Part shown: positions 1-6,121 of the stretch, one piece after another
Position numbering within the stretch: the first letter of the stretch is position 1
Layout: the number at the start of each line of letters is the position of its first letter
Notes under the pieces: generated by a model
The model's input: the letters and a program-made list of their open reading frames with translations, nothing else
The model's database searches: none
Told to the model about the DNA's origin: nothing
Position numbers and translations under genes: made by a program
Origin: CAYQAJ01 sp964415245
GTDB lineage: Bacteria; Planctomycetota; Planctomycetia; Pirellulales; Pirellulaceae
DNA: 10,540 nucleotides
NCBI GenBank assembly: GCA_964415245.1
Contig: CAYQAJ010000182.1
Coordinates: 1 to 10,540, forward strand
Direction: 5' to 3'

Positions 1-111
1 GGCCAGACGCTCAGCGACCGCACGGTAACGATCCGCGACCGCGACAGCCTCAAGCAGTGGCGCGTAAATGCCGACGACGTGCTGGCGGAGTTGCAGAAGC
101 GGTTGCGGTAG
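1..111 (+). CDS. glyQS: C-terminal end of a class II aminoacyl-tRNA synthetase, probably glycyl-tRNA synthetase (partial)
   Basis: An open frame enters from the left edge and stops with TAG at 109-111, giving 36 residues. The peptide contains TVTIRDRDSLKQWRV followed by an amphipathic helix ending KRLR. This pattern, a beta strand with RDRD then a polar stretch and a closing helix, is what I know from the end of the anticodon-binding domain of single-chain bacterial and archaeal-type glycyl-tRNA synthetases (for example TVTVRDRD near their C-termini). Such an enzyme charges tRNA-Gly in the cytoplasm. Only the last strand and helix are visible, with no catalytic residues, so another class IIa synthetase (ThrRS, ProRS) is possible. 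The next gene starts 98 bases downstream on the same strand. Confidence 0.65.
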   Translation, partial: GQTLSDRTVTIRDRDSLKQWRVNADDVLAELQKRLR

Positions 112-209
112 CGGATACGAAGCGTTGATCCGCGCGCGTCGAGTCGCCCTGCGAGATGTGGCTCGTGTGATCGCGCGCATCGCCGTTTCTCGACCTCTTG
201 GTATGTCCC

Positions 210-1028
210 ATGCAAGCTGCACTGAGCCAGGTTTGTTCGCTCGACTCGACGTTTGAGAATGACGTCGAGCAGTATGCGGCGGCGAAGTGTGGAACGATCG
301 AGGTGTGGCTCACCAAGCTGGAGACGTATCTGGAAACGCACTCGATTGACGAGGCGCGGCAGCTTTTGGCCGATCACCAGATGGTCGCGCCCGTGGCGAG
401 TTTTCAGGGGGGATTGCTGGCCAGTCAGGGCGGGCAGCGCGAAGAGGCGTGGAACCACTTTCGGAAGCGGCTCGAACTTTGCAGGGCGATCGGCATCGGC
501 ACGCTGGTCGTGGCGTGCGACGTGCCCGGGCCGGTGGGGCAAGCCGATATCGACCGGGTGCGCGCGTCGCTGAAACTGGCGGCCGAAGAAGCCGCGAAGA
601 ATGAAGTTCGCCTTGCGCTGGAGTTTCAGTGCCGGTCCGCATTAGGCAATAACCTGCAAACGGCTGCGGCGCTCGTCGACGAAGCCGCGAGCCCCAACCT
701 GGGCATCTGCTTTGATGCCTTCCACTGGTACGTCGGGCCCAGCAAGGAGAGTGACCTGGGTTTGTTATCGCGCGAGAACCTGTTCCATGTGCAGCTCTCG
801 GATCTGGCCGATGTGCCGCGGGAGTTGTCCGCCGACTCGCACCGCATTTTGCCCGGCGAAGGGGACATTCCGCTCGAACCGGTGATCGCGCGGCTACGAG
901 AGATTGGTTATGAGGGCTGCGTGTCGCTGGAGCTGATGAACCCAGTCCTATGGCGGGTGGGGCCGCTCTCGTTTGGCGAAATCGGAATGACGTGCCTGCG
1001 GCGGCTACTGGGGCAGGCGGGGATGTGA
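210..1028 (+). CDS. Sugar phosphate isomerase/epimerase family protein (xylose isomerase-like TIM barrel)
   Basis: A 272-residue protein of the AP endonuclease 2/xylose isomerase-like TIM-barrel superfamily, whose members isomerise or epimerise sugars, inosose or hydroxypyruvate using divalent metals. Seen here are the acidic and histidine positions at barrel strand ends that usually bind metal: Glu138 in LALEFQ, Asp169 and His172 in CFDAFHWY, His193 and Gln195 in FHVQLSD, and Glu241 in VSLELMN. RILPGEGDIP at 212-221 is the loop typical of these enzymes. The size is normal. The frame also opens at a TTG (198), but the ATG at 210 gives MQAALSQVCSL, the N-terminus I know from planctomycete relatives, so I chose it. 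No clear ribosome binding site precedes it. The product is probably cytoplasmic, since no signal peptide is seen. The substrate cannot be told from sequence, and there is no pathway context. Confidence 0.88.
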   Translation: MQAALSQVCSLDSTFENDVEQYAAAKCGTIEVWLTKLETYLETHSIDEARQLLADHQMVAPVASFQGGLLASQGGQREEAWNHFRKRLELCRAIGIGTLVVACDVPGPVGQADIDRVRASLKLAAEEAAKNEVRLALEFQCRSALGNNLQTAAALVDEAASPNLGICFDAFHWYVGPSKESDLGLLSRENLFHVQLSDLADVPRELSADSHRILPGEGDIPLEPVIARLREIGYEGCVSLELMNPVLWRVGPLSFGEIGMTCLRRLLGQAGM

Positions 1029-1034
1029 GGAGCG

Positions 1035-1153
1035 AGTTTTCAGTGACGATGTGTCAGTTGTCCGTGGTCAGTTGTCCGTTGTAATCCGGCGGCACTCGGT
1101 CGTTCAGCGCTTCGTGTCTCTGCCGACTGAAAACTGAAAACTGAACACTGAAT
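1035..1153. repeat. Intergenic repeat region with tandem and inverted repeats between convergent genes
   Basis: Three patterns share this short spacer. GTCAGTTGTCCGT occurs twice with a period of 14 bases (1053-1065 and 1067-1079). The heptamer ACTGAAA is repeated four times in tandem, the last two as ACTGAAC and ACTGAAT (1126-1153). The left edge AGTTTTCAGT (1035-1044) is the exact reverse complement of ACTGAAAACT at 1126-1135 and again at 1133-1142, so the block is bounded by a 10-bp inverted repeat. It lies between two converging stop codons. It could be a small dispersed element or act in transcription termination, but no uridine run follows the inverted repeat. Confidence 0.7.
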
Positions 1154-1165
1154 ACCTTGGACGAG

Positions 1166-2551
1166 TCACGCCACGCGGCGTTTCTCGGTTTCGTCCGCCG
1201 GCACCACCAGCCGGAATTTGCCGGTACGCGGATCAGGGCCGAGCGTGGGCACCTCTTCGACGCGGAAATGCACGTTGTCGAGGTGCTTTTCAGCCAATAG
1301 CGCGTGCCAGCGGTGGTAGATCACCTGCTCGGCGCGTTGCTTCTGTTCGGCAGTGAGCCCGGTCTGGTATCGCACGCGGAACAGGAATGACGTTTTGTCG
1401 AGCGAAACGGCCTGCCATGCCGCCAGGCCCGGCACGTAGAACTCGACGATGATGTTGCCGTGGATGAAATCGTCCTCGCCGCGGCGGTTGGTGAGAGTGA
1501 GCGCGTTCTCGCGGCGGCCCACGATGTTGCGCACGCGGCGGTAAGGCCACTGTCGTCGTCGCCTGGTTGCAAGCGACACGACCTCGTCGGGCACCAGCAC
1601 GTCGTCCATACGGTAGCGAATCAGGGGAAGCGTGCGGTTAAACAGGTTGGTGACGCAAACGTGGTCGTCGTGCAGCTCGTAAACAAGATCGTCTTCGAGC
1701 AGGTATAGCCCGTCGTCGCCATCGAGGTTCATGCCCATGTACAGGTGCTCGCTCGACGCGTACACGTTGTGCATCTTCACGCCGAACACGCTTTCGATGT
1801 ACTGCTTGCTCTGACCGGGCAGCATCTCGCCGCCATTGCCCACGTGCCGCGGGTGAATGTGCAACGTGCCGCGCTGTTGGGCTTCGGCCAGCATGTGGAT
1901 CACGCTGCCATAGCCGGCCAGGCGATGCGGCTGAAAACGGTTGAGCCCTTCGATGATGTGGCGAAGCGGCTGGCTCACGTCGAACGTGCGCACGTTGTGA
2001 AACAGGCGATTGGCGCCGTGGTTGCCGGCCAGCATCAGGCTCACGGCCGTGAAGTGCCCGCGCGTGGCGCCGAGAAACGCCGTTCGCTGCCGCAGTCGGG
2101 GCGGAAGGGCGCGGGCGATCTGGCTGGCGCCGATAATCCATTCGTGGTGCGAGTAGACGAAGAAAGCCACCGCCCCGGACGTGCCGGACGTGTGGACGAC
2201 ATGGTACCGGCCGTCCAGGAGATCGCGCGGGTCGTTGGAACGGGTCAAAAACTCTTCCAGGCGGCGCCGCGTGATCTGTCGGTCGGTGACAACGTCGTCG
2301 AAACGATCGATGAGCGTCCGCTTGGTCAGCACCGGGAAATGTTCGGGACAGCAGTGCTGCGAATCGATCCGCTCGCGGCGGATCACCTCGCGGTAGTAGG
2401 GTGAGTGCCGGGCCGCGTGTGCCACCAGTCGGCCGAATCGCTCGTGCTGCTGTGCAAGGAGCCGCTCGCGCGGCAGCCATCCCATTCGGATGTGCCCGAA
2501 CAAGGCGCGCAGCCAAGCGGCCGTTTCCAGCGGCGAGTACGGATTGCGCAT
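1166..2551 (-). CDS. Phenylacetate-CoA ligase-like adenylate-forming enzyme (PaaK/CapK family)
   Basis: A 461-residue protein of the ANL superfamily, closest in layout to phenylacetate-CoA ligase and CapK-like proteins. These activate a carboxylic acid with ATP to an acyl-adenylate, usually then transferred to CoA. Motifs in order: the ATP-binding P-loop HTSGTSG at 120-126, the glycine pair NGGEM at 239-243, YASSEHLYMG at 264-273 in place of the usual YG-x-T/S-E, IRYRMDD at 311-317 carrying the ribose-binding Asp, GRREN at 345-349 at the hinge, and TGKFR at 443-447 whose Lys445 fits the C-terminal catalytic lysine. All core motifs are present, so it is probably active. The N-terminus (FGRLVAHAARHSPYYRE) is typical of the family. 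It stands alone, with no thioesterase, CoA enzyme or capsule cluster nearby, so the substrate is unknown. Confidence 0.85.
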   Translation of the reverse strand: MRNPYSPLETAAWLRALFGHIRMGWLPRERLLAQQHERFGRLVAHAARHSPYYREVIRRERIDSQHCCPEHFPVLTKRTLIDRFDDVVTDRQITRRRLEEFLTRSNDPRDLLDGRYHVVHTSGTSGAVAFFVYSHHEWIIGASQIARALPPRLRQRTAFLGATRGHFTAVSLMLAGNHGANRLFHNVRTFDVSQPLRHIIEGLNRFQPHRLAGYGSVIHMLAEAQQRGTLHIHPRHVGNGGEMLPGQSKQYIESVFGVKMHNVYASSEHLYMGMNLDGDDGLYLLEDDLVYELHDDHVCVTNLFNRTLPLIRYRMDDVLVPDEVVSLATRRRRQWPYRRVRNIVGRRENALTLTNRRGEDDFIHGNIIVEFYVPGLAAWQAVSLDKTSFLFRVRYQTGLTAEQKQRAEQVIYHRWHALLAEKHLDNVHFRVEEVPTLGPDPRTGKFRLVVPADETEKRRVA

Positions 2552-2648
2552 GGACGCCCGGGAAGGGTGAGAATTGCGAATGTGCCGAACGGCAAGTGCC
2601 GCGAACCGCGCGATTCACACGGCGGCGGCGGCGAGAATTGCGGGGCGT

Positions 2649-2678
2649 TAGATACCGGATTTTCGCCTGTCGTGGCAA
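2649..2678 (-). promoter_or_regulatory. Candidate promoter for the adenylate-forming enzyme gene
   Basis: On the minus strand, TTGCCA (2673-2678) is followed after 18 bases by TATCTA (2649-2654). Both fit the sigma-70 consensus in four of six positions or better. This would start transcription near 2642, about 90 bases before the ATG at 2551. It lies back to back with the promoter of the TPR gene. It was called by eye only. Confidence 0.4.
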
Positions 2679-2739
2679 GAGCAATGCCGCGAATTGCGTG
2701 GATGGCAGCCCCTTCGCTCGCCGCCAGATTTCCCCTTTC

Positions 2740-2768
2740 TTGCCAGATTCACACGTGGCGGCGATAAT
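2740..2768 (+). promoter_or_regulatory. Strong candidate sigma-70 promoter for the TPR protein gene
   Basis: TTGCCA (2740-2745) and GATAAT (2763-2768) are separated by exactly 17 bases, close to the consensus TTGACA-17-TATAAT. Transcription would begin near 2775, giving a leader of about 40 bases. The leader contains the extended Shine-Dalgarno sequence AAGGAGGAG at 2800-2808, nine bases before the ATG at 2816. Together they suggest a well-expressed gene. Confidence 0.65.
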
Positions 2769-2815
2769 CTACCTGTCCCTAAACCGGGCGGGGACCTCCA
2801 AGGAGGAGAAGAATC

Positions 2816-3976
2816 ATGCGGGCAGCATTCACCGCGGGAGCGGCGGTATCGCTTTTTGCGCTGCTTTTTGCGGCGCCGAGCTTTCTGTCGCACGCCGCTC
2901 GGGCCGACGACGTTCGCGACGGCATCATCCGCACCCACAAGCTGGGCGACTATCCCAGCGCTCCAGGTGGCGGCGCCCCGACATTGCTAGGCGGCAGTCA
3001 CGGCGGAGAGGGCCACGGCCATGGGCACGGATCGGGCAATGGCCACGGCGGCAATCATTACGGCTCGAACTACAACTACTTCATCTCGCCGGGAATCGGT
3101 TACGGCGCGTACTACTCGTATCCATCGGGATATTACGAGTTCGGCTACCCCGGCTACTACGGCAACGGGCCCGTGTACCGACCGTGGGAGTGGGACTACG
3201 GGCCGCTCTCCACCATGCGGATGATGGCCGTGCAGCGGGCGATGCTTGGCGTTGGCACAGCCGATGCGCTCGAACGTGAGCGGTTGGAGCTTGAGAAAGC
3301 GATTCTCCTGCGCGAACTGGCCAAGCGCGACGCCGCTGACCGCCGCGCCGCGGGTGATGATGGCGGCGACGCTGGCGGTGCGCCCGAGCCGGATCTTCGA
3401 CTCAAGCGCGAGGCAGCCGATCGCGCTGTCGAGCCGCGAGACGTATTCCGCCCCCGCACCTCGAACCCCGCTTCGCGCGAGCGGGCACTGCGATTGGTGA
3501 TGGCCGGTGATGCCCACTTTGCCGAGCAGCAATACCAGTTGGCATTGCAACAGTACAAAACTGCGGCCGGGGCGGCGCCCGATCTGGCGACGCCCTATTT
3601 GCGCCAGGGTTTGGCGCTCATTGCCACGCGGCGGTACGACTTGGCCGCCGAAGCATTCAAACGGGCGCTCGATGTCGACGACGCCGTGCCCGACAGCGAT
3701 TTCCGGGTCGATTCGCTGTACGGCGATCTGCGCCTGGCCAAGAACTCGCACCTGGAAACGCTGGCCACCCGGGCTCTCGACAAACCCGACGACGCCAACA
3801 TGCTCTTCGTGCTCGGGGTGTTCCTGCACTTCGACGGCGAGCCCGAACGGGCAGTGAAGTTCTTCCGCAGGTCGGCCGAGTTGTCGGGCGACATGGCGCC
3901 GTACGCACGCCCGTTCGTTCGCGCGGCGTTGGTCGACAAGGCAATCATCGGCGAAGAGGACGGATTGGGGATTTGA
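2816..3976 (+). CDS. Secreted His/Gly- and Gly/Tyr-rich protein with C-terminal TPR repeats
   Basis: A 386-residue exported protein. Residues 1-30 form a signal peptide: a hydrophobic core VSLFALLFAAPSFLS and a likely cleavage after AARA30. Residues 59-83 are rich in His and Gly (GEGHGHGHGSGNGHGGNH), a composition that often binds divalent metals. Residues 84-128 are a Gly/Tyr/Pro segment (YGAYYSYPSGYYEFGYPGYY). Residues 150-185 are charged and probably a short coiled coil. The C-terminal part holds TPR-like helix pairs at about 223-256 and 257-290 (AxxxFKRALDVDD) and another at about 325-357, so protein-protein contacts are expected. I recognise the TPR fold but not the whole protein. His/Gly- and Gly/Tyr-rich exported proteins with TPRs occur in planctomycetes, without known function. 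An envelope or periplasmic scaffold role is inference. Confidence 0.82.
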   Translation: MRAAFTAGAAVSLFALLFAAPSFLSHAARADDVRDGIIRTHKLGDYPSAPGGGAPTLLGGSHGGEGHGHGHGSGNGHGGNHYGSNYNYFISPGIGYGAYYSYPSGYYEFGYPGYYGNGPVYRPWEWDYGPLSTMRMMAVQRAMLGVGTADALERERLELEKAILLRELAKRDAADRRAAGDDGGDAGGAPEPDLRLKREAADRAVEPRDVFRPRTSNPASRERALRLVMAGDAHFAEQQYQLALQQYKTAAGAAPDLATPYLRQGLALIATRRYDLAAEAFKRALDVDDAVPDSDFRVDSLYGDLRLAKNSHLETLATRALDKPDDANMLFVLGVFLHFDGEPERAVKFFRRSAELSGDMAPYARPFVRAALVDKAIIGEEDGLGI

Positions 3977-4002
3977 CAGATTCGGCCGCGGCAGCGTATC
4001 GT
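3973..4002 (+). promoter_or_regulatory. Candidate promoter for the alpha/beta hydrolase gene
   Basis: TTGACA (3973-3978), a perfect -35, overlaps the TGA stop of the TPR gene. It is followed after 18 bases by TATCGT (3997-4002), a weaker -10. Transcription would start near 4009, just ahead of the hairpin at 4018-4037. Confidence 0.45.
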
Positions 4003-4017
4003 CGCGGCTGCAAATAG

Positions 4018-4037
4018 CCGCGGCCGGAAGGCCGCGG
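4018..4037 (+). repeat. GC-only hairpin in the hydrolase leader
   Basis: CCGCGGCC (4018-4025), a GGAA tetraloop (4026-4029) and GGCCGCGG (4030-4037) form a perfect 8-bp stem. There is no T run after it, so it is not a classic intrinsic terminator on the plus strand. It sits at the 5' end of the expected hydrolase transcript and could stabilise that mRNA or end the upstream one. A dispersed intergenic palindrome is the other possibility. Confidence 0.6.
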
Positions 4038-4083
4038 TCTGGTGTAGCCGCAGAGACTTCGCAAGACCACGAGGATTAGCATC

Positions 4084-5061
4084 ATGATCGGCTCGACGCC
4101 ATTTGCGCAGGTACGATCACGTTGGGCGCTCAGGCACCGCGCATCGCGGGCAGCACATTCGCTACTGGCCGCACTGGTTTTCCTGGCGGCATTCTCCATC
4201 TCGGGTTTCGGCGCCCAAGCACTCCGGGCACAAGACAACACGCAAGGTCCCAAGCCGCCCGAGGGCGTGACGTACGAACGCGACATCGAATACGGCACCG
4301 GTGGCGGCGAGCCGTTGCACCTGGACCTGGCCCGACCATCGCATCGCGATAAACCGGCCCCCTGTGTGGTCGTGATTCATGGCGGCGGCTGGGCGGCGGG
4401 CGACAAGTCGCACCATACCGACCTCATCTTCCAGCTCGCGTCGCGGGGATATGTCGCGGCCACCGTGCAGTACCGCTTTGCCCCCGATCACCGGTTTCCC
4501 TCCCAGGTTGAGGACGTGAAGTGTGCCGTTCGCTTTCTACGCTCCCACGCCGATGACTACGGAATCGATACGAAGCGGTTCGGGGCAATGGGCTTCTCGG
4601 CCGGCGCACACCTTTCGATGATGTTGGGCTCGATGGGGCCGGACAACGGCCTGGAAGGGGAAGGAGGATGGCCCGATCAGCCGAGCCAGGTTCAGGCCGT
4701 CGTGTCGTTCGCGGGTCCCACCGAACTGGCGGCCGACGATCTGCCACCAGCGGCGCTGGGGCCGGTGAAGGGACTTTTGGGCGGTTCAGCGGCCGAGAAG
4801 CCGGACCTGGCCGAGAAAGCCTCACCGCTGTTCTATGCGAGCGAGGGCGACGCGCCCATGCTGCTTTTCCACGGCACCAAAGATCCCATTGTGCCCTATT
4901 CGCAGGCCGTGAAGATGGCCGAAGCGCTGACGAAGGCCGGCGTGCCGGGGCGCATCGAACTGATCCTGGGCGCCGGCCACGGATGGGGAGGCGTCGATGC
5001 CCACCGATCGATGGAGCAAACGTTTGAGTTTTTTGATCGATACCTTACGCCGGAGGAATGA
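4084..5061 (+). CDS. Secreted alpha/beta hydrolase, esterase/lipase type (BD-FAE-like)
   Basis: A 325-residue serine hydrolase with an N-terminal export signal: a basic start, the hydrophobic stretch LLAALVFLAAFSISGFGA at 27-44, and likely cleavage near ALRAQ50. The catalytic parts are complete: oxyanion loop HGGGW at 99-103, nucleophile elbow GFSAG at 170-174 with Ser172, the acid Asp267 in GTKDPIVPY, and His299 in GAGHGWGG. YRFAPDHRFP at 130-139 is typical of the esterase group that includes carbohydrate and feruloyl-ester hydrolases (the BD-FAE family). Planctomycetes carry many such secreted enzymes to remove ester groups from polysaccharides. The substrate here is not resolved. The ATG at 4084 follows GAGG (4071-4074) at good spacing. 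The gene lies 107 bases after the TPR gene and has its own candidate promoter. Confidence 0.9.
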   Translation: MIGSTPFAQVRSRWALRHRASRAAHSLLAALVFLAAFSISGFGAQALRAQDNTQGPKPPEGVTYERDIEYGTGGGEPLHLDLARPSHRDKPAPCVVVIHGGGWAAGDKSHHTDLIFQLASRGYVAATVQYRFAPDHRFPSQVEDVKCAVRFLRSHADDYGIDTKRFGAMGFSAGAHLSMMLGSMGPDNGLEGEGGWPDQPSQVQAVVSFAGPTELAADDLPPAALGPVKGLLGGSAAEKPDLAEKASPLFYASEGDAPMLLFHGTKDPIVPYSQAVKMAEALTKAGVPGRIELILGAGHGWGGVDAHRSMEQTFEFFDRYLTPEE

Positions 5062-5084
5062 GCGCAGCGTGAGGTGGAGTGGAG

Positions 5085-5099
5085 CCCGCTTTGCGCGGG
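5085..5099. repeat. Short hairpin after the hydrolase gene
   Basis: CCCGC (5085-5089), loop TTTGC, GCGGG (5095-5099). It lies 24 bases after the hydrolase stop codon and is followed by A residues, not T, so it is a weak candidate for ending the hydrolase transcript. It directly abuts the A/C-rich block that follows. Confidence 0.45.
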
Positions 5100-5160
5100 A
5101 AAATCCAAATCCCAAGCACCAAATCACAAACAAAACTCAAGCTCCAAACTTCAAACGATA
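5100..5160. repeat. A/C-rich low-GC intergenic block
   Basis: Bases 5101-5160 hold about 30 A, 19 C, 8 T and 3 G, so about 37 percent GC in a window that is otherwise strongly GC-rich. The block is built of short variations on CAAAT, CCAAA and CAAAC (AAATCCAAATCCCAAGCACC at 5101-5120). Similar A/C-rich strings recur between genes in planctomycete and other environmental genomes, as far as I recall. No protein is encoded here. Function unknown. Confidence 0.6.
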
Positions 5161-5199
5161 TGACTGCGACTTGTCCCCTGCCCACCGGAGCACGATGAG

Positions 5200-5694
5200 T
5201 TGAAAGACCCGCTGGGCGACGGCCCCTATCGATATTCGCCGAGCGATGATCCAAGCGCCGCTCCGCAGGGACAGCCCTTCAGTCAGCTTGTGATGCAGTA
5301 TGTTCGTGGCGCAGTGGGGGGCGCGACGGGCGGCGCCTTAGGATGGGTGCTCAGCCTGGCACTCATACGCTGGGGCGTGCTCTCCACCATGCTTCCCGGG
5401 CTACTGATGGGAATGGGCTGCGGCTGGCTCTCGGGAACACGGTCGCATGTATTGGGTGTGGCGGCGGGAGTCGCCTCGTTTGCCATCAGCGTCGTGGCAA
5501 CGTGGCAGATCGCGCCCTTTATTGTCGATGACAGCTTGCACTTTTTTGTCATGCATCTGCACAAGTTGCCGCTCATGTGGCTGCTGATGATTGTTCTCTC
5601 GGGCGTGTGCGGGTATTGGTTCGGGCTGGGGCGTCGGCCGTATAATCGGCCGGTTGGTTACCAAACGGGAAACCAGGGCACTCGGCAGCCCTAG
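5200..5694 (+). CDS. Small membrane protein of unknown function, about four transmembrane segments
   Basis: A 164-residue protein I do not recognise. The first 30 residues are polar and rich in Pro, Asp and Ser. Hydrophobic segments then lie at about 36-57 (GAVGGATGGALGWVLSLALI), 62-78, 84-103 and 124-143, and a basic tail RRPYNRPVGY follows. It should sit in the inner membrane. The first in-frame start after an upstream stop is TTG at 5200, ten bases after GGAG (5187-5190). An internal ATG at 5293 would remove the polar N-terminus but keep all membrane segments. An ATG at 5195 in another frame ends at once (ATGAGTTGA), its stop overlapping the TTG. The next small gene begins 25 bases after the stop, so the two may be co-transcribed. 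Confidence 0.7.
   Translation: MKDPLGDGPYRYSPSDDPSAAPQGQPFSQLVMQYVRGAVGGATGGALGWVLSLALIRWGVLSTMLPGLLMGMGCGWLSGTRSHVLGVAAGVASFAISVVATWQIAPFIVDDSLHFFVMHLHKLPLMWLLMIVLSGVCGYWFGLGRRPYNRPVGYQTGNQGTRQP
5616..5646 (+). promoter_or_regulatory. Possible internal promoter for the 73-residue protein gene
   Basis: A perfect -10 TATAAT (5641-5646) lies inside the end of the membrane protein gene and is flanked on both sides by CGGCCG (5635-5640 and 5647-5652). The best -35 is TTGGTT (5616-5621), with a long 19-base spacer. In coding frame TAT AAT is only Tyr-Asn, so chance is possible. Confidence 0.3.
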
Positions 5695-5719
5695 CTGGAC
5701 TCGCGAGAATGCATTCGCC

Positions 5720-5941
5720 ATGAGGTTTACCTGCACACTTACGCGGACGGCGGGCGGCCAGTGGACGGCCCATCACGAGAGCGACGCCGTCGGCGTGGTG
5801 AATGTCGTGGCGGCGTCGCGCGACCTGTCCATCGACAAACTGCGGGGCGAATTGCGATACCGCCTGGAGCTTTGCCCCTGCACGGGTGAATCGTACCGCC
5901 ACATCGACGTGGAGATTATCGAAGCGCCGTCGGGCGAGTAG
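5720..5941 (+). CDS. Conserved 73-residue protein with CPCTGE motif, unknown function
   Basis: A 73-residue protein: strand-rich N-terminus MRFTCTLTRTAGGQWTAHHE, a second strand GVVNVVAA, an alpha helix with SIDKLRGELRYRLELCPCTG, and a final strand YRHIDVEIIEAP. The beta-beta-beta-alpha-beta order recalls HicB-like and other small RNase-H-like or double-strand-RNA-binding-like folds, but this is fold-level guessing. I recognise the RGELRYRLELCPCTGE segment as common in planctomycete genomes as a conserved hypothetical protein. The two cysteines (Cys-Pro-Cys) might bind metal or be redox active. The ATG at 5720 lacks a strong ribosome binding site. No partner toxin gene (HicA type) is adjacent: neighbours are a membrane protein and, beyond hairpins, a sigma factor on the other strand. 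Confidence 0.75.
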   Translation: MRFTCTLTRTAGGQWTAHHESDAVGVVNVVAASRDLSIDKLRGELRYRLELCPCTGESYRHIDVEIIEAPSGE

Positions 5942-6121
5942 GTCCCGTCTGCCGGGCGGGACCGACCGATGTGGCCCTTTGTTGTGGCCGGTCTCCTGAC
6001 CGAGCCACGTAGCTGAGGGTCTCCAAGGTTACAACTCTTCGCGGGAGACCTTGCGGTCGAGAAGTCGGCAGGGTCGGGAGACCCGCGCCGAACTACAGGT
6101 CCCGCTCGGCAAGCGGGACCT
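5941..6121. repeat. Cluster of five inverted repeats between convergent genes
   Basis: Five stem-loops lie in 181 bases. GGTCCCG (5941-5947) pairs with CGGGACC (5957-5963). CGGTC-TCCT-GACCG (5989-6002) extends with GGC/GCC across one bulged A. GGTCTCC (6018-6024) pairs with GGAGACC (6044-6050). GGGTC-GGGA-GACCC occupies 6071-6084. AGGTCCCGCT (6097-6106) pairs perfectly with AGCGGGACCT (6112-6121). The first and last share GGTCCCG/CGGGACC, and the middle ones share GGTCTCC/GGAGACC, so they look like related repeat units. The block separates two convergent genes. Confidence 0.7.

Noticed and set aside
1053..1153. CRISPR array
   Set aside because: The repeats are 7 and 14 bases apart, without unique spacers, and no cas genes are present.
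1745..2404. Plus-strand frame of 219 codons inside the adenylate-forming enzyme gene
   Set aside because: It is a shadow of the minus-strand gene, which carries all ANL motifs. The shadow has a His/Ala/Val-rich composition and no domain.
2987..3829. Minus-strand frame of 280 codons across the TPR protein gene
   Set aside because: The plus strand has a promoter, ribosome binding site, signal peptide and TPRs. The antisense peptide shows no fold or start signal.
5720..5941. HicA/HicB-type toxin-antitoxin pair
   Set aside because: The fold is only vaguely HicB-like and there is no small HicA-type gene on either side.
5941..6121. Insertion sequence or integron-type attachment site
   Set aside because: There is no transposase or integrase gene and no recognisable recombination core; the hairpins are better explained as terminator or palindromic repeats.
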